NCBI GenBank assembly: GCA_013396655.1
Contig: WBMV01007804.1
Span: 5,291 to 69,290, forward strand
Reading direction: 5' to 3'
DNA from: Campylorhamphus procurvoides
Taxonomy: Eukaryota > Chordata > Aves > Passeriformes > Dendrocolaptidae
DNA length: 64,000 bases
In this document: positions 44,701-59,000 of the stretch, piece after piece
Layout of the letters: each line of letters opens with the position of its first letter
Position numbering within the stretch: position 1 is the stretch's first letter
Notes under the pieces: generated by a model
Database searches by the model: none
What the model was told of the DNA's origin: nothing
Seen by the model: only the letters and a program-made list of their open reading frames with translations
Program-made: the position numbers and the translations under genes

Positions 44701-47700
44701 GTAAATATTCACCTGGTATGTGCAGAATGCCCTCGTGGAGGTCCTGCAGTAGCATATTGCACATCCGAAACGTAGCCTCAATTTTACAGTGCTGATAAGA
44801 TGCTGAGGTAATATTCCCTGTGGGTGTTTTTGAGGGCTAAATAAGGTAACAAAAGTTACAAAGAAAGCCAGAGCAAATGAAACACCAGATCACTGGTAAT
44901 TGAAATAGAAGGAAACAGATATCTTGGGAAAGACAGAAAAGTTAAAAGTTGTGGAGGTTTGTTGTAGAGGTGTATAGATCAAACAGGAAAAGTGTTTGGA
45001 GGGATAAAAGCCGTGTGAGGAAAGAGAAAAGAATAAAACTTATTTAAACTGACAAATGGGGTTACCAGTCAGGGTACCACGGTGGAAATCATGTACCTTT
45101 TTCAGTAAAGTATAATTGTGAATGAAAATTCTGTCACTATTCATGAAAAATCTCATGTTTTACTAACACTGGTAGGTGTCATGCATGCATGAAAATTGAG
45201 TCAATTAGTATTTTTAAGAAGGCAAAACTAGGATTAAAGAGCCAAGAAATGTCAGCATAAAGAGTATCTGTGCAAATTTATTTATCTTGTGTGCACAGAG
45301 TATGGTTCAGAGAAAAATATACAGCTTTTAATAGATGAAATCCAGTATTAATAAATTACCTGATTGCAGACTTCCAAGGATACAGATTAGAACCATTTTC
45401 CCCCAATTTCAGTGGGAATTAGACAAATCACAATGGTTTGGGTCTTTTTCCCCCTCTGTCTCCTTAGGTTATGTTAGGTGGCCCAATACCTTTGGAAAAC
45501 AGATTTTGAATTATTTGTAGTGCTCAAAATGCTGGCACAAAAGCTCAGGCAAAGTTTTCAGTGATTACAAGTCACCATATGCGTCTCTTCTATCCCCAAG
45601 AACATGAATTAGTTCCGAACTGCTTCCATGCCAAGTGCACTGCCTTAACTGGAACCCCCCATCTTTGTTGGTTTAGTCTGTAACACCAGATTTTCATTGA
45701 GATGGCTAAAGTTCCAGTGTTGGATCACTTCAGGCATCTGTGCTACTTGAGTTGAATACAGAAGGAATATTTAGCTGGAATAGTAGCCTCTTTGCTTGAT
45801 TACAACAGTTAGTCTGCAAATAAGACTCTAGAAAGTCACAAAATGTTTTGTCCATTGTCATAGCTTTGATTTGATTTGTGTGTGTGTTGTCAATTTTTTG
45901 TTTTTGTTTTTTTTTTTTAAGGGGTGCTGCTTCTGGATATTTTGCTCTCTGTTTTTAATGATATGATTATATACTTCTTTTTCCCAGGTTCCTGTTCTCC
46001 CCCCTTGGATGGAAAGTCCCAGTGTAAGAGAAGTAAGTACAGTGTTTTATATTCACCCTAAAAGTAAGTTTTATGCAATATCTGAAACAAGTCCATCTCT
46101 CCACAGACTCACTATAGCATTTGACTACAAGGAAATAATATTCTGGTGTTATTTTCACTGTAGCAGTTTCAATCCTATGAAACGAAGGCAGGGTTAAGCC
46201 CGTTTTACAGAGAGAGAATTGTACTGAAAAACAATTATACAGATAGTCTGACTGATGATTGACACCAGCCAATATTCACTGCTTGAATATTGAACTTGGA
46301 AATGCCTCGGTGTGCTTCTTCCAGGGTGGAAAGAGATCCGTGTCCCACTGACACTCAGTAGTGGTATGTTTGAAATCCTGAAAAGCAATGTGTAGTTCAG
46401 TTTATTGAATTTAATATTTTAAAAGATTGAACTGAATATTCAGTCTCTTTTATTTATTAAGGCACCTAAATGAGTGGTTGCTGTGTCAAGCTTGAATCTA
46501 GCTATGGGTTGACACAAAAAAAGTGAAAGAGGCTTTTCAAGGAAATATTGGTCCCAAATTCTAATGCCAGCTGCAAGTGGCCTTGGGGGGAATCACTAAT
46601 GCTTTGAGGGCAGAAGAGAATGGCTGATTCTTGAGTGCCCTGTAGAAACGAAACTAGGCTCATGATGTCCCAGGACCATTGCCAGCCTCCTGGGCTGCAC
46701 AGCATCTTGGCAGAGTCACCAAGAAGTCTATCCAGCAATTAGTCAGTTGTAATGTTAACAAAATTAAGGTACTACAGCTTCTGTTACAAGTTCTCTTAAG
46801 CAGGAGTAGTGTTTCCCTACTTAAACAGGAATGAAATACGAATTTATGGAATCTCTTTGACAGCAGAACGATTCATAACTCAAACTTCAAGATGCTAATA
46901 CTAAGCACTGTGCTGATAGTACCATTCAGTGAATTGTTAGAAAACTATTTTTACCACTGACAAAGTTCTGTAAGCTAGAGCTTAGAAAAAAACCCTGTAT
47001 TACTGTGCTAAGAAATTGTTACCAGCCTAAGGAAAAAAAAAAGAATAAGTCAAGTATTCTTATTAAAGAAACTCATGACCAATTCTATTCTGAGTAGGTA
47101 CGTAATGGTTTTAGATACTCATACTGGGGTTTAAATCTACATGAAAAGATTTGCCTAAAGTATTGTGCCTGTGTGAGGGTTAGGGCACACCAGAGCTGAA
47201 ACTTAAAAAGAATCCAGAATATATGGTATGTCAATGTCCTGCTTTCTTCTGGAAACTACCTGGAGTTACAAAAAGGTGACCATGCTCTGCACTGTGATGG
47301 GCTGGCAGCAGAGGAACTGGGAACTAGCCTTGTCTCAAGGGACTGCTGCTTTTATGTACTGGGGAGTGACATTTATCTGACTAGATGTGAGGTGACTAGA
47401 GGGGCCATTCTAGTACCTGTTTCTAATGCAGAAGTCTAAACTAGCTGAGATGATTTGTGCCTGTTTCTTCTCTTTGCCTATAAAAACAGGCTTGGGTGAC
47501 TCGCTCAGGTATCGATGTTTACACTGTGAGTGTCTAAACGTGTGTGAGATGAATTCCATCAGGGGTGCTTTAACTCCTTTATGTGCTCAGTACCTGAGAT
47601 TTAAGGTTGTCTCCCTCTTTCTCATATAGGCCTTTTTCTTAGGGTGTTTTTGACACCTGCTGGACGGCTGGTTCCTACTTTTAATGGCTGCTTTTCAATT

Positions 47701-49714
47701 CCCGAGTTTTACATTTGCTTAATAACACACATTAAGACTATTGGTAATGGATGTATGTCTCCCATTTGTGAGAATGACAAAGAGCCATATTACCTGTTGC
47801 TTGCCCTTTACCAGCTGCTGTACAGCTGTGCAAGGCAGATGTCTCCAGCAAATTGCACTGTTGCTCAGTTACCAGGGACTAGAAGTGTGTGACTACCTCA
47901 TGGTTTAGTTTGCCTGTTGTATCAAAAAAGAAAAGGAAAAGCTATGGGCATTAACTTAAAATTTGGCTTATTTCAATTTTTTGAATAAACCAGAAAACTT
48001 AACAGCAACATTAATATACATCAGTGTAAATATTACAAGGAGTGAAGCAGAATGGTGCATGTGTCACAGCTTGTAGCTGTTATACGAGTTGAGCACAGTC
48101 TTTCATGAGAATTAGCAAAATTTTTTCATGTTTATAGCAATTTTATTAGCCTTTGTTTCCTTCTAAATTAAGCTGCAAACCCAAAGTAAAGTATAGGAAA
48201 GAGGTTTCATTGATACTGTCAGCACCCCTGAAAAAGTCAAAGTGCCTTTTGTTCAAATGGCCAAATCTGAAATTAGAGGAGTAAATCAGGTCCCTAAACA
48301 GGATTTTCTGCTATGATTTTATGTGTCCTAAAATATCCAGAACTGACATTCCTGAACAAGTTGCACTGTTGTAGCAACTACAAACCAAGTGGAACATTGG
48401 AGAGAGTCTAAAATTACACTAGACACTTAGGATTAGGAATCTTGGTTGTTCCCTAAATTTTTACATTTGGATGCTGAAGTCTGAAAATTTCAGCTATAAT
48501 ACTCTCGTCCCAGTATTTCTTACTTGGTGCTAAGTTGATGAATCCTACAACATTTGTACTTTCTGGTGTGTGGAGTTGTAATTTTCTACTGTTAGCACTT
48601 GAGCTATGTGTGTCTGCTTTGTTCAAATAGTGTTTTATCAAATAAGCTTTTGCTAGCACAACTTTCTTTGCTACTCCTCTTCGGTGTGGGCCATTTTAGT
48701 GCTGACAGAAATACAAAGAGCTCTTCTTGTTGATCCCAAAAGTGATGTTAAACCTGTGGAAGAAACATGTGAGAAGCAGCAGAGAGGTAAGAGGAGGCAA
48801 GTTAATAATTTCTCCTGCAGTGGAAAAAACAGGTGATTCAGAAATAAAGGATGGCCATTTATGGAATTGACTAGCAAATGGAAAGAAGTAATTTGGAGAG
48901 TTAACAGTATTTTAAAACTATTTTTATGATGTATTATATTACTCAGCTCGCAACATTGATAGAACAATAATGTATCCTCAAAGGACTGTCGCTACTGATT
49001 GCTCTGAGAATGAGCTCAGCAGTTTGTGCTGAATCAGTTCCTATAGCTGGGAATCTCCCAAGCAAGAGAAATAAACTCCATGTTTAGATCAGAAAAGTCA
49101 GAACTGACAGATCAGTGACTGATGAGTTCTAGTTCCTAATGCCATTCCGACTTACACTTTATAGAGTTTTAATTGCATGGCTTCTACTGGCTTGCATGAA
49201 GAAACTTACCTTTGAATACAACAGAAGGTTCAACTTCCTGAGTTGCTTTTCCCCTGCCTCTCCTGCAACCTGCTTCCAGAAGTATGAGCAAAAGCAGAAC
49301 TGCCCTTTACTTGCCAATGTCACTTTCAAGGACTCTAAACAATGCTAATGATAAATATATAATATGAAACAGGGAGTAATGTTCTTTCTTTCCGGTAACC
49401 TAAGCCATTCATTGTTTCCTGCTATGATAACTCTCTAAACTCACATTCTATAGAAATGAATGTATAAAACTGTATTCAGGTTTCAAAGATATTGCTGTGA
49501 TTTATACATGCCACTACTATAGTTGTATATGGAGTCCTCTAACGTGTGTACTACTCATATGTGCACTTCAAAGCAGACTAGAAGATCTTGCTAAAAGGAA
49601 GGGTATGGCACTTATATGAGATCGTCCTTGTGGAGCCAGTGCATTGTAGATTTGCAGCTCTGTTCACTGTACAGGTGTCTCATTATGGAAGAGTCTGGAG
49701 TGACTGTACTGAAT
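44701..49714. other. Intergenic region between IAPP and SLCO1A2, part 1
   Basis: Non-coding, AT-rich. Long T-rich stretch near 45899-45920. Islet enhancers of IAPP or alternative 5' exons of SLCO1A2 could lie here but none can be recognised from sequence alone. Confidence 0.45.
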
Positions 49715-50040
49715 GGTTTGGGTTGGGTTGGAAGGAAGCTTGAAGATCATCTAGTTCCAACCCCCTGCCATGGGCAGGGTCAACTTTTACAAGACCAGGT
49801 TGCTCAGAGCCCTACCCAACGTGGCCTTATGCACTTTCAGGAATGGGGCATTTATAGCTTGTCTGGGCAACCTGTTCCAGTGCCTCACCAGCCTCACAGC
49901 AAACAATTTCTCCCTAATGTCCAATCTAAACCTACTCTGTGCATGTAAAGCCCTTACTCCTTGTCCTATCACTCCGTGCCCTCTCCATCTTCCTTACAGG
50001 CTCCCTTCAGGTACTGCAAGGCCACAGTTAGGTCACCCCA
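49715..50040 (-). mobile_element. CR1: CR1 LINE, 3' end fragment
   Basis: An inverted terminus (gaatggtttgggttgggttggaagg) is followed by the complement of the ORF2 end. On the minus strand it reads FRLDIREKLFAV, RLVRHWNRLPRQAI, HKATLGRALSNLVL. Further upstream CR1 text runs to about 50040 (gcaaggccacagttaggtcacc). It is the same orientation and subfamily as the copy at 22462. Confidence 0.93.
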
Positions 50041-53000
50041 AAGCTACTGAATGTGCAGAATGAAGACTCCCTCAATGCTTTTGTTAGGATAAAAATGATT
50101 AAGGAATTATGTATGTGTAGAAGTGTTGTTTTCCATTTACTAAATGTAAGAATTCTCCACCTTTTCCCCCCACCCCAGCATCTTATAAAGAGCACAGACC
50201 TCTGTAGAAGGCATGGTGAGACCAGGAACCACAGTCCGTACTATCCATACTTACTTCACTGGAGGTGAATCCCTAATAAATATTCTCCTTTAAGAGAAAC
50301 TGCTGGTTTTCAAAAGGATTCTACACGAATCATGTCAGCCCTTCCTACCTGATCCAGTGCATAAATTTTAACTAAGTTCTCTTTTAAACTATCTCACTTT
50401 TGATAATCAGACTTTTTTTCCCCCTCCCTTTGCAAACTGCAGCAAGAGAATGACAATCTGGCTTTGTCTTGAAACACTCTGTCTTTCAGGTGATGCTGTC
50501 TTGACAGCTCTGCTATTAATAGTGGCATTTTCTCTGCTGTTTAAAAAGGAGAGTTGTGCTGAACTGAGAATCAGTCATGTTCGTAATAATTTTTCACTAA
50601 GGGCAAATGCAGTCTACTAGCTTACGTAGGAGAATTTACGTTGGAAATGACATGAAATATAAATTAACTTATTTATTGCATGTCCTCACATGTAGCTGCA
50701 AAATAAAATAGCCCTTCTTCAAAAAGAAGTGCAGTAGGGCTGAATTTACAGTACACTAGAATAGTTTTATGCATGAGTGCAAAACCTGACCTTTTCATTC
50801 TACTTGGAGATGAGAAAAGGCTTTGATAAGCACAAGGTACATGAATCAGTAAATGAATTGTCTTTCTGCATAAGAAGTCACTGAAAATTCATTAGAAGTT
50901 TAGCATATACATCTGAAAAAATATAGTGGATTTTTGGTCTCTTATGGTAGTGTCTTTTACACCAAACTTTGCTGTTTCCTTGCATTTAGCAACAAGTCTG
51001 CTTTTGACTGAGCTTATCCTTGATAACAGAAATCAGGAATGGTGTGGAAAATTATTTAATGTGAGCTCCTACAAATATTTTAGGAGTTACAAGGGACATG
51101 GCTAGTTCCAAAGATGGTGTTTTTTTGCAATAAATTGTTATTGAATCAAATGCCCAGTGGAAAATTGAAAGCATTACACTATTGCAAGGGATGGGGTGAA
51201 AAGAGGCTCTGGAACCTTTCAGTCATTAACATATTGAAATAATTTCATATTAACACATATTGCGCCAATGAATTATAAATTTTCAATGGGACAAGGCTGA
51301 ACAGTCATCTTATAAAAGCATCTGATTTAGAAAAGAGCCTTGTGTTCTTGTACATCAGAGAAGCACATACTTCAGGACAAGTGTCTTAAAATCCTTAGGT
51401 GTTTATTCAGAATGGATATCTTAAACTCTGCTTTTGATTTCAGAGTATTTTCTGCTACATAAACTACTGTCTGTATAGGGGTCTTCTTTTTTTTTTTTCT
51501 CCTTGATTTGCAGGATTCCTACACATTTCCACTCTGGTTACTGAGCATGATTCTAGTGACTGTAGGCTTGATTTTGTTTGTTTTCAGAGGCCCTGCACCC
51601 CTTCCCATGGACTTCAAATGGCTGGTTTCCTTTTAGAGAGCTATCACATTGCCACAGTGCTCATACTCATTGGTACTGTGTTACAAAATGAAGAATGTTG
51701 GCAGTCATATATAATTTCATATCAACAGAATATTTCATATAATTTCATGTAAATGTGGGGTTAACACATTCTAAAATTATTTTATAAGCAGTTGCCATAA
51801 GCAGCCATAATCTTCATAGTGCTATGGATCACTACAGCCCACTGCTTTCAGTCATATACCATCCTGTTATCTTTTCAAATACTCCTAATAGTTTGTATAA
51901 GTTGGATAAGCAACTGTTAAAACAACCACAAAAATTATCACTGTCGAGGTAGGGTATTTTTTGTGAGAAATTCTTAATGAACACTGTTATTTGAGGCCAC
52001 TACTTTAATTTTCATTGTCATAAAATGATGCATATCTCATGTATCTTAAACCTTTCTGAGAAAGAGCATCATTTTTGGAGGATTCTCGGAAAACTTCCTG
52101 TATTTTAAAAATGAGATGTTTGTATCTAGAAAGCCATGCTCACAAGTATATGCGTAGGCATGTGCCCAATTCCCAAAAGATCCTGGAGCTTCCACTCAGA
52201 TGTTTCACGCCTTTTAGGAAGGAGCAAGCTGTTTTAGACAAGAGTGTTGTGTAGGGTGTACCTAGAAAGGCCAGGTGGATCAGCTTGAAGCATTTTCTAG
52301 TAACTGGTATCCAGCCTGATGATATCTCTGCACACAAAGCATATTATCACACACCAAAAACCTTGGGGACTTGATGGAGAGTGAAAGTGAAGTGCGTTCA
52401 TGTTACATAAACCCCTGCTTGATGAATCACAGTTAATGTCATTTTTTTAGAGTCAAAGTCTCCAGAGAGACTTTGAAGCTCTGAACTGCCAGTCAACCTA
52501 CAGTACATTTGTTCCTTTAACTTTTCTTAAAGTGTGTTCAGGAGACAATATGCCTTGTTAGTGGAAAGCTGACAACCTGATCACACAACAAATCCCTTTC
52601 TGCTTTAAATAGGAGGCACTGCCCAAAAGTATATATTTAGGTTTTGAACCTTTCTTTTTTTTATTGAACATAGGTAATTTACTCTGAAAAGCTGCTTTGA
52701 CAATTGGAACATTTCTGTTTTCCAACATTTAAAACCAGAAGTTTGTATAACAGAATGCCTTGCAGACTTGTAGCAGATTTTATGAAGAATAAGGAATTTG
52801 ATGTCTTCATGAAGTTTGCCACAAGACTAGAAGACATGAATATGTTTTGCTAAAACAAAAGCAAAGCCCCCAAATCCATGCAAGTGCAAATCAATGTGCT
52901 GAACTGTTTTCTTAAGGGAGAAATTGCTATGACAGTGTTGCTGGTTCAAATAAATAAATAAATAAAAGTAAATAATAACTTAGGCCCTTCACTGGCCAGT

Positions 53001-56000
53001 ACCATGAGACCTCGTGGTTCCCCAAGGTTTACCTTAGTCTGGTGTAACCACTGCCAAAATAAATACATTTTTGATTAAAGGAGGATCAGTTGCATTATTA
53101 TATATTTCTTTATTTTGCATCCTTCTCTTTCTTTTGAGAGAGTAGGTTCCCCAAATATCCTGAGAAAGGTTTTTTTAAAATTTTTGCAGATTCTGTGACC
53201 CCTACAAGCTCTGTGAAAGAGCCTGCCTTGTGAGGTTTCTACATTCAGTTTTGATGGTCTGTTTAAAAGCTGAAATTTGCAGTGAAGCTGTTGGAGTGTG
53301 TACCCAGATCAGGGCAAAATCTGGAGAAGAAAATTCTGTGTTGCCCTTGTAAGAAATTCTCCCCTTTAGCCTCTCTTTGACAGGGAGCTGCATGGCTATT
53401 CCACTATCACAGCTCTGAAGTGCCAGAGAAGAGGATGNGTTCTCCCCTTTAGCCGCTCTTTGACAGGAAGCTGCATGGCTATTCTGAAGTGCCAGAGAAG
53501 AGGATGTCAGGAGATACTGCTGAGAAAAAGATTGTTTTAAACATTGCTTGGACTGTGGTCCAGCTCTGAACTGATGGGGGAAATGACAGTGAATCTACTC
53601 TGTGTCAGGCTGTTCTTATCTGGGTCGCCATGCCATGTCCTATGGGATGTGCAGCCCATGTCTGCTGTAGTGCTCGGTTCTGTGGAGAAATTGTTCATAT
53701 TTCCAGCCTTTCCTGAACTAAATGGGATTGTTTACAACTGGGAAAGAGCTACTTAGTCCTTCGTGTTTTCAAAATAATGAATGCCATTTACAGTGAGGTT
53801 AGAAGTGCCTGCTGTGTTTTTGGGAGGTAACTCATCACGACGTACAACATTTGCACTGGGACCAATAATTGTACTTTGCATTTTTCATTGAGAACTTTCA
53901 GTGCTTTCCATAAGAACACTGTTTATCCATTGGAATTCCCTTTGAGTTGGCATAAGCGATTGTAAGGGGGTAATGACCTTAGACTGGGAGCTGCTGGGTG
54001 ACAGGCTGTTTAGTTGCTTGGCCAGGATGAGTAGATGTAGGATGACATAAGGACAAGTGTCATCTGACCTGATTTTTATCTGCCTAAAAATTAGTTTTCT
54101 AGACTAAGCTAGCTCTCTAGACTTTCAAATCCAAGGGAAGAAAGAAGCACCTCCAGAGACCGTTTCCTCCCACTTATTTTAGACAGCTGTCTTAAAATGG
54201 GATAAATTATTCTCTGGAAGTATGTGACTCTAATACCTGTTGTGAGGATCTTCAACAGAATTACTTGCAAAGAATAGGGTTCTCTACAAATACTTGATGT
54301 TCCTGAGGTATTTTCCTTATGCTGAAGCATTAGAATGATTAAAGCTACCCCTCAAACAAAAGCTATCCAGACAGAAAATAATTGTAGTCTCAGTTTCTCA
54401 AGGAGAGGGCTGATAATGCAGGAAGCAATGAACTTGGTGAAAATATGGCCTGCAGAGAAATCCCACGGAGAAGATGGAAATTCAATATGCTAAGATGTCA
54501 TAGACTCTCTATCATGCTTTATTATCCAGGAATAATCACAATAGAGAACAATACTGAATTCCATATGCATTGACTTTGGCATAAATTTATTGAATATTAA
54601 ACTGTGAATTTGTGAATATATGTTAATTTCATATATCTACTCTTGGAGTAGTATTTGATTTGTGCCTGTTGCTGATTGAAAATCACTTGAACTGCACCTT
54701 AATACAATCTCTGGGTTACTTTTTTTCGGATATGCAGATAAATATTTAAAGTGAATTGTTAAGTGCCTGCAATAAGGTGGTGTTTACTTGACTGGAAATT
54801 TTGATTTCCACTTTTGTAATTCTTTTGCTGGGTCTGAATCTTCAGCCTTCCTCACCCTCAAGCTGCAATTATGGTTCAACAAAATCATGTTACAGAGACT
54901 TTAGAACTACAAATACTGTATGTGATGCTACTGTATTTTTTATCACATCAAAGTTTACCTCATGGTTATTTATTTAATAATTTATTAAAACCCCAGACAG
55001 TGGCTTTTAGTTCACCATTTTGCTTATTTCTGAAGATACTTAAAGCACTTGTGTGTATCTCAGAAGCTCACTTTTAAGTAATTATGATGAATAAGGAAAT
55101 CTGAAAATAGGGATCTCTGCAGGCAAAATCACAGTATATCCTCTCCCCAGATAGGCATGGATTAAAATATAAAGTATATGTAGAATGTATTATACCAATT
55201 GTAATGACATGAAAGACTGAAAAAATAGATGGAGAGAGAAAGAAGAAAGGGCTGGTAAATCCTTGCAGTAGTGGAACACAGGATGTAAACCCAACAAAAC
55301 TGAGACCTACAGTTCTAGGTTCTGATCAGTTAAGATAAACATCATGTATCAAATTCTGTGTGCATTCTTCTAGCCAGATCTCTTGATTAGGTGCTTGCAG
55401 TCAGATTTCCATACCTATCTATTACAATTAGAATACTGAAGTGAAGGTATTTTAATTGCAAAAGCAAAGGTAGCACACTAATGACACTGAGAACTTCTCT
55501 CCTACAGGGAACAAGGCTTGGTTATACACAGAGGGCTGTTGCACATGGTGTGGGTACAGGAGAGAACTCACTTTACACCTGGACAAACATCACCTTTAGC
55601 TGTTTTTTTTAAAGGAAGCAGGGATGGGCACATGAACTCAAAAACAGCTTTAAACTCAGCTATTTTCTGCTTTTGTTCATTATTACTTTTTCGTTTTATA
55701 CTCTTCTGTGAACACAAAGCACTGTGTGGCACAGCTCAGACCACAGGCTTTTTTTCTTATTATTTTGTCAGAGGATTTTTTAGTTTTCTAAAAGTGGCAG
55801 TGGGTAAGTGAAGAAAACATAAAATGTTGAAATATCTTACTGGTAAATAAGAATTTACCTCAGATTTTAGTTAGAGGATCAAAGGTGGAAACATAATTTC
55901 TAGTTAAACTGTATAAACAAAATCCCAGTACACTCTCCCAGTGATTTGGAGACCAAAATGAAAACAGAAAGCAGTGCTATAGCTCTATGGAAATGCACGT

Positions 56001-59000
56001 TTTCAGAGAGAGTGTGAAGCTTTTCATTTACTGGAAGCATGTTAATGGCTTTTTATTTGAAAATTTTTCTAATATGTGAGAACTGAGAAGATACCATGTC
56101 AGAAATTTACAATTGTGGACTTCTATTATAAGATCTAACAGGGGAAAACCCCTCACCTCATGCTCTGGTGCAGCACTGAGCAGACCAAGATGCTCAGGTG
56201 ATGTCTGTAAGGCATCAGCAGAGTGTCTACAAAGTGTTTTTCAGTACAGTAGTAGAGTTGTAAGTTTGTGAGGCAAAACCACTGTGTAGTAAAAATGCCA
56301 AGTATCTTGGCAGTGTGTTGTTTTCCCCTTCCAGCAACATAACCACACAGGGTATGTGAAAGTCCAGGGAGGTTTTACAGCAAGGTTAGAGCTCCCTTGG
56401 GAAGCTGAGAAACATTGCCCTGGAAGTTGTGGTCGAAAGTCAGGCTTTCATTAATCCTAATCCCACCCTCACCACACGTTTTAGACCTTGTATTTAGGAT
56501 TTTCATGTGCATTAGTAGTTATTTTTGTGAGGGAGACAAACTCAAGTGTCAACAAGAGACTTGAGGTCACAGATGAAACCTGTCTCAGCACCAATACGTG
56601 AAGGTGTATCTACTGATTCTTAGATGTGATGTCTAATGGATTTAATCAAGTCAAATTATATCTTCTTGTCACATCAGATAGAACTGTATATGCTTGGTCA
56701 AAATAGTCGATTTTGTAAACACCCAATAATCACTAACACAAGCTCATTCCCCTCTTCCCTTTTGACCCCTTGTCACCCTTTGATAGGACTTCCCAGCCTG
56801 GAAATCTACACAGTTATGTGCACTCTTAAAGTTCCACTTGTGAGTGCTTTTGGACGTCTTCAGTGGGCAGGAGTGTCAGCATCTCTTGCTCAGAGATCTG
56901 ACACAGCTGGCAGATCTTGGCCTTTTTTGGACTGAGTTCTTAGCAGGAAAATTGAACCCACGTCTGTCACATCTCAGTGAGTTCTCTAAAATACACAGCT
57001 GAAACAATTTGGCAAGAACACAAATTTGGCAGTTGGTATACTTGGGTTAATTTTCAACAGTGTAGATTAAAAGTCAAAGTTCAAGTGTGCAGTATCAGTC
57101 ATTTCTTGCAGAAACCTTTTCTAAACTGTAAGTACCTAATTGTTTTGCCATGAGAATATTTTCCTTTGTCTCAGTCTAACATTAGTGTAATTGCATTTGA
57201 GTAACAGTTTGAACTGTACCTCGTAAAACAAGACTTCAAAAAGCTTTTTGCAATGAGAAAAACAAATTAGGTAAAAATTCTGACACTCTAATTGTTCTCT
57301 GTGTGGATACCTCGTGGTTTTTAATCCTGTTTGTAAACAAAACAAGGATTTATCAGTTTATCCATATGACTGTGAGCCAAATGGAAGATGAATTTTACAT
57401 TAAAAGTAGGATGTCCCCTTGGGACTCAGAGAAGGCAACTTGCAGAACATCATAAACTATTAAATCCAGATTTTTTTTGTCCTTTTTTTTAGTTAGCTAA
57501 AGTTAGGTATAGTTTAAAACTATAGAGGATATTTATGGGTTTGCATGGGACAAATGTGTCCAGGCTCACATCTCAGTGCTGGCCTGCCTGGTGTCATCAT
57601 CTGCACCAAACAAGCCTATTCTGATCCTCACAGGAAGTGTCTGGTTTGTTTTTAAGCCAAGCCAAGTTACACAGGATGCTGCACGTGATGCAGCTGCTCT
57701 GTAGCTGTGGCCTGTGCTGAGCTGTCCTCACTGTGTGTGCCATTCCTTGTGCACTACACAAAGGGGGTGTCTTCAAGAGACAAATCTTCTGATCACTTGT
57801 CTGTCTTTCTGGTTGCCTGTGGAGGTTTTGTCCGTAGTGGAGATGGCTGGAAGAGGCAGCTGTGGTGTCACTGCTAATGTCTTAGCCTGCTGTAAACATG
57901 TCACCAACTCAGTGCAGCAGCAGAAGGAGGAATTTTTCTGACCTCTTCCCTGAAATTTCAGTGAACACTGAAGGCTTCTGAGTGGGATTCGAGTGCAGGT
58001 GTTTACATAATAGCTGGTAGGTCAGTCAGAACCCGAGGGCAAACTTTGGCAGAACTTTATAGTCTTACCTGGCCTGTGCCTGTTCCTCAAGTAATTTGTT
58101 ACAAAACTTAGTCACTCTGAGACTGTCCTGGTAGCATAAGCTGCTGTTGGCTAAAGAGATACTGATGGATGTTCACTGGAGGAGATGGGTTCCTTACAGC
58201 TCTGCGAATCCTGAGCTGTGTTCAGCTGGGCAGCTTAAGTTAGGGCTTGAGACTCTAGTTCCACAAATACTTGAGGTGGCATACTACATCACTGGTGCTC
58301 AGATGGGCAGGCTTTCCTCTCTGTCCTTTCCTACTCTGCTTTTACCTCCACTTTATCCTCTCTTCTCATGTTCTTGGCTTCACTTTCCTGCTATTTCGCT
58401 TATGTGGGTCTGACACTTGTTGAACTGTTCTGTGGATCGAATCAGATCATTACCTGGAAAGCAGTCTTTTTACTGCATTAGCTTTCTGCCTGTTTAATGA
58501 GTTATAGAGGTTTGCAGATGAGTCTGACAAGCCTGAGTGTGAGCAACAGGAATGTACTATGGAGGGCATAGAGATGGGAGAAGGGAGTGGGAACACTGTT
58601 GGTTCATCTTTAGGCACAGAAATGGTAGTTTGAGTTCTGACCTGGATTTAAAATGTGGTGATTTACACCTGAGCTGAGTGACTTATGCACGTAGATTATC
58701 TCTCTGATAATCTAGGCTGTTAGTCTGTGTCAGCTTCAGTTCCATTTGACCAAGTGTGACTACAAAAATATTATAAAGCTAGTGAAAACAATCTCAGGAA
58801 CAAAGCTGGAAATGGTTCGTGTCTATTTTGTTATTCAATTAATGATCTTAATAATCTTCCCAGTAAAAAAAAAGATTGAGATGCATTTTTTGCTACCATA
58901 ATTTATGCATTGAGAGAAGGTATGAATAAGTAAAGGCAAACATTGCTGTTTGGTCCTCTGTAATTGTATGAGGAGCAGTGTGACGTTTCTGATTCACCAA

